Shown: one piece after another, positions 1 to 6,662 of the stretch
How positions within the stretch are numbered: the stretch's first letter is position 1
Layout of the letters: the number at the start of each line of letters is the position of its first letter
NCBI GenBank assembly: GCA_023250775.1
Contig: JAHFAA010000207.1
Location: 1 to 6,859 of the forward strand
DNA length: 6,859 nucleotides
Source of the DNA: Bdellovibrionales bacterium
Lineage (GTDB): Bacteria; Bdellovibrionota; Bacteriovoracia; Bacteriovoracales; Bacteriovoracaceae
Reading direction: 5' to 3'
Translations under genes and position numbers: made by a program
The notes under the pieces: generated by a model
Database searches by the model: none
The model's input: the letters and a program-made list of their open reading frames with translations, nothing else
What the model was told of the DNA's origin: nothing

Positions 1-1414
1 TTTGTTGCTGTAAAAAAAGATCGAACCAAAACTTGAAAAAGTACTTATCCAATTCAGCTGATCGCATTGGTGATAAAGGCGCGACACTTTCCATAATGGA
101 ACTTGCAAAAGTATCCGTCTCTGAAACAATTTCGCCGAACTGCGCACTCACGACCAGAGTACTTCCGCCAGGCGTGTCATCAAGCTCGATCCCGCTTGCG
201 GGAATCACGGCAGCATTATGGCGAGAATAGGTAATCGGGATGAGAAAGTTGCGAGGAAGATCAAGTTGAGTGGATTCACAGATCATCTTCCAAACATCAG
301 CTCCCATCATCGTGTTCTGCTCAGACAACTCCTCCCAAAGCTTCAAATTGTTGCGGATAAGAAGAAGAATTTTTAACACTCTTTGGTTTTTGAAGTCAGG
401 TTGTGCCAGAAGGTTTGCACATCGAGTGTCGATGTATTGCTTGAGCTGTTCCACGCTGATTTGAGACCCTTTCGCGGCTTCAATCTGCGCCATAAATTCT
501 TTTTTCACGCTCTCTAGAACACTGGTGAAAAACTGAGACTCCAGTTTGAAATAGTTATCTTGATAAAGAGAGGCAAGATCACTGACATTCAACTCGCTTT
601 TGGCAAAAATTACATTGGACGCCTTTTGCTTGATTAAAAACTCAGAATGTTTATTCACGGCTGGACGCATGACCTTGCATTTTGCCAAGGTATGAGTCGT
701 TACCTCAGGACCGATCTCGACTGTTTCCTCTGCACCTTTTGGAAACAGCCAAGTAATCCAATCTGTCGCACGCGAATGCGCATACGCGAGCTTAGGAATA
801 AAAATATAGACGTCGTTCTTTATCGCCAAAGATTTCAAAAAATCGACTTGCACACCCGTAAAATGTCTAAAACCAAAAAATAAATAGCTGCGTGTCGGTA
901 AATATTCGTAGGCCGGATGGGCCGGTGTGCGCAGTTGATGTGAGAGTTCCCCATACACCCCATGTTCATCAAGAAGGCGCGCCCCTCTTAGGAAATGCCA
1001 AAAATAGATGATCGCTTTTTTGATCTCTGGACGAAAATCGGCCAGCACGGTATCCAAAAAATCGGGAACTAAAAAATGTCCCCGTAAATCAGAAAATATT
1101 TTGTAGGCCAACTGAAAATCAGCAAGACTGAGTTCCGGAAGTTTTGCCTTCCACAAAGTGGTTAAGGATAAAATTAATTTTGATTTATTACACAGCTGCG
1201 AAAGATCAAATTCAGGATCACAGGCGAGCAGATTTTGCGCAAACTGAAAAACTGTTACCACATCTAGACTATGGCAGCCTATTCCGTGCAGGTAATCTCG
1301 GTATTTGTCCGATAATGCAGGCCCAGGACAAACGCCAATTGCGTCTGCTTCAACAATCTTTTTTATATTCGCGTTTAATTCATTTAAGTCGCCGAAGAGA
1401 GCGGGATGTAACAT
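1..1414 (-). CDS. AddB-like PD-(D/E)XK nuclease/helicase family protein, N-terminal part (runs off left edge)
   Basis: An uninterrupted minus-strand frame starts with ATG at 1414 and is still open at base 1, giving 471 visible residues and no stop codon. The segment at residues 176-207 (SYLFFGFRHFTGVQVDFLKS, then DVYIFIP) matches the strand-helix-strand pattern of AddB/RecB-like helicase domains, where a 'GF.dft..q..ll..La' element is followed by 'V.v.lP'. The stretch near residues 25-64 (GVCPGPALSDKYRDYL, then VVTVFQFAQNLL) fits the family's opening block. Residues 442-470 (ESVAPLSPMRSAELDKYFF) resemble the 'SP.R..el' element ahead of the nuclease part. No Walker A motif is visible near the N-terminus, so this would be the inactivated-helicase type, as in proteobacterial AddB. 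The nuclease domain and four-cysteine Fe-S staple expected in AddB would lie outside the window. Known role of the family: DNA end resection with AddA in the cytoplasm. The start follows the upstream stop by 2 bases with no strong Shine-Dalgarno, so translation is probably coupled. The family assignment is an inference from pattern recall; the reading frame itself is certain. Confidence 0.62.
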   Translation of the reverse strand, partial: MLHPALFGDLNELNANIKKIVEADAIGVCPGPALSDKYRDYLHGIGCHSLDVVTVFQFAQNLLACDPEFDLSQLCNKSKLILSLTTLWKAKLPELSLADFQLAYKIFSDLRGHFLVPDFLDTVLADFRPEIKKAIIYFWHFLRGARLLDEHGVYGELSHQLRTPAHPAYEYLPTRSYLFFGFRHFTGVQVDFLKSLAIKNDVYIFIPKLAYAHSRATDWITWLFPKGAEETVEIGPEVTTHTLAKCKVMRPAVNKHSEFLIKQKASNVIFAKSELNVSDLASLYQDNYFKLESQFFTSVLESVKKEFMAQIEAAKGSQISVEQLKQYIDTRCANLLAQPDFKNQRVLKILLLIRNNLKLWEELSEQNTMMGADVWKMICESTQLDLPRNFLIPITYSRHNAAVIPASGIELDDTPGGSTLVVSAQFGEIVSETDTFASSIMESVAPLSPMRSAELDKYFFKFWFDLFLQQQ

Positions 1415-1416
1415 AG

Positions 1417-2463
1417 CTATTGGCCAAAAACATCAAAGAAATTTACGGGCGGTGGCACAAATAAGATTCGATTTCTCATCTCTGATTCCTCATAGAGTCC
1501 GCAAAAATTTTCCGCCATGGCACCTGAGGCAAAAGCGGAGGACATCAGTGACTGCTGACGAAAGACAACATTTTTACCTTTTTTATCAAAATCAGCCCAT
1601 TGGTTTCCTTGTTCGGGAAACTCCAATGATCTGGCAGCTGTCGTGGTCAATAGTACCAAAATATTTGCATTCCCTTTTTGGAAATCGAGGAAGTAATTAT
1701 ATAATTTATCAATTTCGAGAAGATGTTCACGTGCCTTAAGAATCTCTCCTTTCTGAATCAATTGAGCATACTCAAAATCACGAACCATATAGACATTGGC
1801 AAAGGGACGTTTTATGTAAGTTTCAAAAGTCAGTTTTACATTCTCGTACAGACTGCTATGACAACTTTCTTGTTGGCAAGCCTTATCAAAGTAAACACCG
1901 GCGGTCAGTGGAACATTAGATGGTCCATTAAAAAAGACCGCACTTGGATTTTTGGTGCGGGCCATCTTCCAAACCACTGTTAAATCACTATAGAAATTCT
2001 TTTCGCTCGGACAGTTAAAGGCTGCATCGAGGCCTCGACCTTCCTCAATTCCATTTTCCAGAACTCCGGCCATGGCGGAACTTTTTCCAAGATTTTTCCA
2101 AAAGGGAGGATAATCAAAATCACTACAGGTATTTTTTTGATTTTTGCTACCATTGATCTGAGACAAGAAATTTTCGTTGGCGCTTGGCCTCAAGGCATAG
2201 AGATTGTATGACCACATTTTTCCGGTGCAAACACTTCGTTCAAAGGAGATCGGAACATCCGGCGTGGGAGTTGAAAATTTTAAGAGCGGCAAATGTTCAT
2301 CCGACAATCCTGCAACCTGGATCCAAATAATTTTTGCAGGAGGCTCGGCAAAAGTATGAGTCTGCAAATTGAGAGTGTTCACCCGTGCGCAATGGGTCAG
2401 AAAGATCCCAAGAGATATCTCAATAACTAATAGTGTCAGTGTTCCTGCTTTCATAATTTTCAC
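1417..2463 (-). CDS. Exported, possibly lipidated protein; alkaline phosphatase-superfamily-like, probably non-catalytic
   Basis: This 348-residue protein starts with a lysine-containing N-terminus and a hydrophobic stretch (residues 6-23), followed by Leu-Thr-His-Cys with Cys25. That looks like a signal peptide with an atypical lipobox, because His at -1 is unusual; plain export is an alternative. The mature part has six cysteines (79, 113, 151, 196, 201, 321), compatible with disulfides in the periplasm or at the surface. Residues 43-63 (AKIIWIQVAGLSDEHLPLL) resemble the first strand of alkaline phosphatase/sulfatase-fold proteins, and residues 264-283 (GNANILVLLTTTAARSLEFP) resemble their late 'T.vvvtsDHG' strand. 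The expected Asp and His metal ligands are not apparent at either place, which points to a degenerate or unrelated fold. A conserved-looking C-terminal motif is GAMAENFCGLYEE (residues 314-326). The ATG at 2463 follows a promoter candidate; an in-frame ATG three codons later is an alternative. Stop TAG at 1417-1419 lies 2 bases before the AddB-like gene. I do not recognise a specific function. Confidence 0.7.
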   Translation of the reverse strand: MKIMKAGTLTLLVIEISLGIFLTHCARVNTLNLQTHTFAEPPAKIIWIQVAGLSDEHLPLLKFSTPTPDVPISFERSVCTGKMWSYNLYALRPSANENFLSQINGSKNQKNTCSDFDYPPFWKNLGKSSAMAGVLENGIEEGRGLDAAFNCPSEKNFYSDLTVVWKMARTKNPSAVFFNGPSNVPLTAGVYFDKACQQESCHSSLYENVKLTFETYIKRPFANVYMVRDFEYAQLIQKGEILKAREHLLEIDKLYNYFLDFQKGNANILVLLTTTAARSLEFPEQGNQWADFDKKGKNVVFRQQSLMSSAFASGAMAENFCGLYEESEMRNRILFVPPPVNFFDVFGQ

Positions 2464-2480
2464 TTGAAACAGTATAACAA

Positions 2481-2510
2481 TTTATAGTCTTCTAAGGCCA
2501 AATTTTTCAA
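2481..2510 (-). promoter_or_regulatory. Candidate sigma70 promoter for the leftward operon
   Basis: Read on the minus strand, TTGAAA (2510-2505, 5/6 match to TTGACA) is followed after 18 bases by TATAAA (2486-2481, 5/6 match to TATAAT). Transcription would start near 2474 and leave a leader of roughly 10 bases before the ATG at 2463. A second possible -10, TATACT at 2476-2471, is preceded by TG in extended -10 position but has no good -35 and would leave almost no leader. This is a motif match only. Confidence 0.5.
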
Positions 2511-2532
2511 ATCTTTTGTGCTTAATATTAGG

Positions 2533-2561
2533 TTTATTTTAGCACGCTTCTATCCTATAAT
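2533..2561 (+). promoter_or_regulatory. Candidate sigma70 promoter for the rightward Fe-S oxidoreductase operon
   Basis: A perfect TATAAT -10 hexamer lies at 2556-2561. The 17-base-spaced -35 position (2533-2538) reads TTTATT, a weak match. The expected start of transcription is near 2568, giving a leader of about 44 bases before the ATG at 2612. The weak -35 may mean activator dependence or modest strength; this is inference. Confidence 0.5.
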
Positions 2562-2600
2562 CGCCCTCATAAAGTAGAAAAGAATACTTAATTTGTCTTT

Positions 2601-2604
2601 GGAG
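2601..2604 (+). promoter_or_regulatory. Ribosome binding site that fixes the start of the first Fe-S oxidoreductase gene
   Basis: GGAG at 2601-2604 lies 7 bases before ATG at 2612, an ideal distance. An in-frame TTG at 2606 would leave only one base between the site and the start codon, so the ATG is the better start. Confidence 0.75.
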
Positions 2605-2611
2605 TTTGCGA

Positions 2612-4588
2612 ATGATCACCCCTATCGTAATGACAGTCCTGATTCTCATTGGTCTTGGAATCTTTGCCAGTCTCGTTATTCCACGCTTTCGCTTGCTTTT
2701 GGCGCTGAAGCCTGAAAACCGCTTTGATCAGATCGGGGCCCGAATCCTTGGTACCCTGAAATTTGCTTTTGGTCAGGCGCGCATGCCACGTGATCTGGTT
2801 GCAGGTCTCGCCCACATCTTTATCTTCTCGGGCTTTCTCGTGGTCTCGATTGCCACCATTACCCACTTTGCTCACGCTTACTCCTCCGACTGGCACTTCC
2901 CAGGACTTGGTGGTGTTGCCGGCCAATTCTATCTCCTCCTCAAAGACATTTTCGAAATGCTGGTCCTTCTCGGCGTCACATATGGCTTGTGGCGACGTCT
3001 CAAACCCACTCCATCACGTGTCGGCCGATCATGGGAAGGCGTGTTTGTTCTTTTCATGATCTCAGGACTCATGTTGACGGATTTTTTCACTTACGGCGGC
3101 GAACTCGTTTCCAGCGGCCAGCTCGGCCTCCCATGGAATCCGGCCGGACATCTCGCTTCACTTGTTCTTGCACCACTCGGGCCGGAAATGGCGCATCTTG
3201 TGGGAGTTGGGTCGTGGTGGATTCACTGTATCGCCATTCTCGTATTCCTGAACTTTCTCCCCATTGGAAAACATTTTCACGTTATCACTTCTATCCCCAA
3301 CGTTTTTTTCCGCAACCTGCGGCCCTGGGGTCAAGTTGCAAAAGTCGATCTTGAAACAGCTGAAAGCTTCGGCATTAGCACCAGCGCGCAGCTCACTTGG
3401 AAAATGGCGCTTGATACTTACTCATGCACCGAATGCGGCCGCTGCGCTATGTTTTGCCCCACAGTTCTAACCAACAAACCACTCGAACACAGAAAACTTA
3501 ACCTGGCCCTCAAACATGCTCTCTACGAAGATATGCCCATCCTTCTTTCGGGAGATGCAAAAAAACGCGAAGAACTTAAGCCACTCGTCGGCGAGAGAAT
3601 AAGCCCTGATACCATCTGGGCCTGCACTACCTGCGGATCATGTGAGCAGGAATGTCCCGTCTTGATCGAAAACGTGCCACGTATCATTGAGATGCGCCAA
3701 AACAAAGTTCTGACCGAAGGTGACTTTCCAGCTGAGCTGGCGCGATCCTACAAGGGAATGGAAAACAATAATAACCCATGGGGTATCGGCTTTGACCAAC
3801 GTGATGCCTGGGCCGAGGGACTGGATATTCCGCGTGTTTCGGACATTGCTCAAAAAGGCGGCGAAGTCCCACTGGTTTACTGGATTGGTTGTGCCGGTTC
3901 CTTTGATGACCGTAATAAAAAAATTACCTTAGCGATGGTGAAAATCTTGAAAGCGAGCGGTGTTCCATTCGCGATTCTCGGTAAGGAAGAGGGCTGCTGC
4001 GGCGATCCTGCCCGACGCACGGGAAATGAGTATCTCTTTCAAACCCTTATTCAGCAGAATATCGAGAAATTGAACAATTATAAGGTGAAAAAAATCCTCA
4101 CTCATTGTCCACACTGCCTGCACACTATTGGAACTGAATATACTCAGTTCGGCGGGAACTTTGAGGTTGTGCACCACACTCAATTCCTTGAGGAGCTGAT
4201 GCGCACAGGAAAACTCAAACTCACCAAAGAAGTGAACCTCAGTATTGCCTGGCACGACTCCTGCTATTTAGGTCGCTATCACAATATTTTTAGCGCCTCA
4301 CGAGATGTCGTGAAGGCCGTCCCAGGAGCAACACTTGTCGAAATGCCACGTCATGAGACAAGGGCCGTGTGCTGTGGTGCCGGTGGTGGTCGGTTCTGGA
4401 TGGAAGAAACCATTGGCGAGAAGATTAACAATCACCGCGCCAAAGAGGCCCTTGAATGCCAAACACAGGCCGTCGGAAGTGCCTGCCCCTACTGTCTCGT
4501 CATGATGCGCGATGGTGTGGCCGCGCTTGGAAAAGGCGAAACCGTACGCACGCTGGATCTCGCAGAGATTGTGGCACAGTCGATTTAG
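2612..4588 (+). CDS. EtfD/EMO-type membrane Fe-S oxidoreductase (ETF:quinone oxidoreductase-like), copy 1
   Basis: This 658-residue protein has three parts. Residues 1-225 form about five membrane helices (near 4-24, 62-84, 106-127, 142-162, 192-217) like the NarI gamma subunit, with candidate heme b ligands His68, His205 and His223. Two 4Fe-4S motifs follow: Cys272/275/278/282 and Cys338/341/344/348, each ending CP. The C-terminal third holds two CCG (HdrB/DUF224) domains: Cys427, 462-463, 499, 502 and Cys551, 587-588, 625, 628. All cysteines expected for the family are present, so the protein should be functional. Known members of this architecture (EtfD of mycobacteria, EMO of Geobacter and syntrophs) take electrons from electron transfer flavoprotein and reduce quinone at the inner membrane, linking acyl-CoA dehydrogenases to respiration. 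No etfAB or dehydrogenase gene is in the window, so the actual donor is unproven; an HdrD-like or lactate/glycolate oxidase-type role is the main alternative. A paralogue follows 27 bases downstream, so the two are probably co-transcribed. Confidence 0.88.
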   Translation: MITPIVMTVLILIGLGIFASLVIPRFRLLLALKPENRFDQIGARILGTLKFAFGQARMPRDLVAGLAHIFIFSGFLVVSIATITHFAHAYSSDWHFPGLGGVAGQFYLLLKDIFEMLVLLGVTYGLWRRLKPTPSRVGRSWEGVFVLFMISGLMLTDFFTYGGELVSSGQLGLPWNPAGHLASLVLAPLGPEMAHLVGVGSWWIHCIAILVFLNFLPIGKHFHVITSIPNVFFRNLRPWGQVAKVDLETAESFGISTSAQLTWKMALDTYSCTECGRCAMFCPTVLTNKPLEHRKLNLALKHALYEDMPILLSGDAKKREELKPLVGERISPDTIWACTTCGSCEQECPVLIENVPRIIEMRQNKVLTEGDFPAELARSYKGMENNNNPWGIGFDQRDAWAEGLDIPRVSDIAQKGGEVPLVYWIGCAGSFDDRNKKITLAMVKILKASGVPFAILGKEEGCCGDPARRTGNEYLFQTLIQQNIEKLNNYKVKKILTHCPHCLHTIGTEYTQFGGNFEVVHHTQFLEELMRTGKLKLTKEVNLSIAWHDSCYLGRYHNIFSASRDVVKAVPGATLVEMPRHETRAVCCGAGGGRFWMEETIGEKINNHRAKEALECQTQAVGSACPYCLVMMRDGVAALGKGETVRTLDLAEIVAQSI

Positions 4589-4599
4589 TCGACAAGGAC

Positions 4600-4604
4600 A
4601 AAGG
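4600..4604 (+). promoter_or_regulatory. Ribosome binding site of the second Fe-S oxidoreductase gene
   Basis: AAAGG at 4600-4604 is 11 bases before ATG 4616, with another purine-rich AAGGA at 4594-4598. The short gap after the upstream stop and the lack of a terminator suggest a shared transcript. Confidence 0.45.
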
Positions 4605-4615
4605 CGACTCTTACC

Positions 4616-6640
4616 ATGGAAGAAACTTTCATCGCCACACGCGAAATCATGTGGAATATTCCTGAGTCGTTCAAAATAACCATGTACTCATTGCTGGTTA
4701 TCGCCTCGCTGGTTTTCATCTACGGGGTTTGGATTCGAATACTCTTTGTCACTGATAGGAAAAAATTCAAAAACCTTTTTGCGCCTGAGGGACTCATCCC
4801 AAACGCTTCATCGCTGCAGTGGCGTCAGTTTTTTAAAGCTCTTTTTTTTACTGGTAAAGTTACCCGCGACCACCATGTCGGTTTTTTGCATTCACTCATC
4901 TTCTACGGATTTGCAATTTTATGGATCGCCACTGATCTCGTGGCCATTCATTATGACACTCCTTTCAAAATATTTTCCGGGATGACGTATATTGTAATCT
5001 CCTTCCTGGCCGATTTTGCCGGCCTTATGATTTTGGCGGGAATCGCGATCGCCGGTCACCGTCGCTACGTGCAAAGCCACAGCAAATTAGCAGCGACCAG
5101 GCCCAATCAAGAGCGAATCATGTATGTCTTTTTGATTGTGCTGGTGCTCATTGGATATTTTATTGAGGGCATCCGCATTCTCGGTAATGGGTTGCCTGAA
5201 GGCGAACGAGTGTGGTCACCCATCGGATTCGCGTTGGCCCACCTCTTTTCAAAATTTTCTTGGTCGAACGAAATCTGGTCCAGACTCCATCAAGGCCTGT
5301 GGTTTTTTCATATGGCCACTACCATGATTTTTGTGGCCATTATTCCTTACACAAAATTCTTTCATTTTCTCGCTCTTCCTCTTCAGGCGTTCATCACTCC
5401 AAAACGACGTGGCGGGATTTTGAATCTCATGAACTCTGTGGGTCTCAGCAAATTTTCTGAGATGACTTCGAAAAATCGATTCGATCTAATCTCATGCGTT
5501 GAATGTGGACGTTGCACTGAAGTCTGCCCGGCCTTGGCGGCAGGAAAAAATCTCGACCCCAAAACAATTATTACGAAGGCCCGGGACCTGGTATCTCGGG
5601 AACAAAAAAAAGGTGTTCAAGATCCATTTTTTTGGGGGGAGACACCTCTTTATGAAGGTCACGAACTTGATGCCTGCACTACCTGCGCAGCCTGCATGGA
5701 AGAGTGTCCTGCCCATATTGAGCACCTTACTCTTATTATGGGGGCCAAGCGCTTTAAGGCCCTGGCCTTGGGTGAGCTGCCTCCTTCCGCTGCCGATGCT
5801 GCAAAGAAAACCAAAATTAATGGTAATCCACAGGGCCTTTTGCAAAACGACCGTTTTAAATGGGCCGAAGGTGATGGCCAAGACGTTCCAGTGATTAGCA
5901 GCGATAAAAAAGTCGATTATTTATATTTCGTTGGATGTGCCGGTTCCTACGATCCTTCCAACCAGAAAGTTGTCAAAGATACGATTAATCTTTTCAAGAA
6001 GGCCGGTGTTAGCTTTGCCTTGCTTGGACAAGCTGAACAATGCTGTGGTGACCCGGTTAGACGCTTTGGCGATGAATATGGTTTCGTCGAAATTGCCCAG
6101 AAAAATATCAATAATTTCCGACAGTATAAGTTTGATAAAATTGTCATGCATTGTCCGCACTGCCTGCATACTATAGGAAAAGAATACGCCAAATTTGAGA
6201 ATGGCCAATTTCCCACCATTCATCACACCGAATTGTTGTCAGAACTCATTGCAAAGGGGAAATTGAAACCTGAAAAAGAAGTCAAGCTGGCCCTTACCTA
6301 TCATGACCCTTGTTATTTGGGCCGTCACCACGGCGCCTACGCGGCACCAAGAGCAATCCTGAATAGTATTCCTGGAATTGAGCTTAAGGAGATGGCCAAA
6401 ACCCACGATCGCGCTCGTTGCTGTGGTATGGGTGGCGGGAATATGTGGTTTGAGCTTCCAGAAGGTGAGCCTCTTGCCCATAACCGCCTCAAAGATGTCT
6501 CTGAAGTTTCTAAAGATCAATTGGCAACAGGCTGTCCCTATTGCATGATTAACTTTAACGCTACCAAAGGCCACATTGAAACTACTGCAAACATGGAAGT
6601 TCGGGATGTCGCTTCAGTTTTGGCAAAATCAGTTCTGTAA
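4616..6640 (+). CDS. EtfD/EMO-type membrane Fe-S oxidoreductase (ETF:quinone oxidoreductase-like), copy 2
   Basis: This 674-residue protein is a paralogue of the preceding one with the same domain order. About five membrane helices (near 20-45, 88-112, 119-147, 167-188, 227-250) carry candidate heme b ligands His92, His232 and His250, which line up with His68, His205 and His223 of copy 1. The 4Fe-4S motifs are Cys294/297/300/304 and Cys354/357/360/364. The CCG domains are Cys441, 476-477, 513, 516 and Cys566, 602-603, 640, 643, with spacing identical to copy 1. The second CCG domain opens with the canonical HDPCYLGR. By eye, roughly half the residues of the CCG region are shared with copy 1, while the membrane part and the linker between Fe-S motifs have diverged strongly and copy 2 has a longer N-terminus. 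It should be an inner-membrane electron carrier from a flavoprotein donor such as ETF to quinone. Whether it pairs with copy 1 or serves a different donor cannot be told from the sequence. Family assignment is firm; the exact substrate is inferred. Confidence 0.88.
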   Translation: MEETFIATREIMWNIPESFKITMYSLLVIASLVFIYGVWIRILFVTDRKKFKNLFAPEGLIPNASSLQWRQFFKALFFTGKVTRDHHVGFLHSLIFYGFAILWIATDLVAIHYDTPFKIFSGMTYIVISFLADFAGLMILAGIAIAGHRRYVQSHSKLAATRPNQERIMYVFLIVLVLIGYFIEGIRILGNGLPEGERVWSPIGFALAHLFSKFSWSNEIWSRLHQGLWFFHMATTMIFVAIIPYTKFFHFLALPLQAFITPKRRGGILNLMNSVGLSKFSEMTSKNRFDLISCVECGRCTEVCPALAAGKNLDPKTIITKARDLVSREQKKGVQDPFFWGETPLYEGHELDACTTCAACMEECPAHIEHLTLIMGAKRFKALALGELPPSAADAAKKTKINGNPQGLLQNDRFKWAEGDGQDVPVISSDKKVDYLYFVGCAGSYDPSNQKVVKDTINLFKKAGVSFALLGQAEQCCGDPVRRFGDEYGFVEIAQKNINNFRQYKFDKIVMHCPHCLHTIGKEYAKFENGQFPTIHHTELLSELIAKGKLKPEKEVKLALTYHDPCYLGRHHGAYAAPRAILNSIPGIELKEMAKTHDRARCCGMGGGNMWFELPEGEPLAHNRLKDVSEVSKDQLATGCPYCMINFNATKGHIETTANMEVRDVASVLAKSVL

Positions 6641-6662
6641 TCTTGTCCCCATGATGACAAGA
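6641..6662 (+). other. Perfect 7-bp stem-loop enclosing a start codon
   Basis: TCTTGTC (6641-6647) is complementary to GACAAGA (6656-6662), leaving an 8-base loop that contains the ATG at 6651. The stem begins directly after the stop codon of the second oxidoreductase gene. A moderately T-rich stretch follows, but no uninterrupted T run, so it is a poor intrinsic terminator. It might restrain translation or transcript read-through into the last gene, or be chance. Confidence 0.4.

Noticed and set aside
33..883. Several short plus-strand frames
   Set aside because: All lie antisense to the long open minus-strand AddB-like frame and show no coding features.
1305..1739. Plus-strand frame of 144 codons
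   Set aside because: It lies opposite the junction of two well-supported minus-strand genes, has no ribosome binding site and no recognisable protein features.
2606..2611. TTG at 2606 as the start of the first oxidoreductase gene
   Set aside because: It leaves one base after the GGAG ribosome binding site; the ATG at 2612 has a 7-base spacing.
2588..2926. Minus-strand frame of 112 codons across the start of the first oxidoreductase gene
   Set aside because: Antisense to the membrane domain and highly polar with no family likeness, as expected of a reverse-strand shadow.
5499..5894. Plus-strand frame of 131 codons inside the second oxidoreductase gene
   Set aside because: It is an alternate frame of a gene with complete cysteine motifs; kept only as the possible exit frame for slippage at the A8 run.
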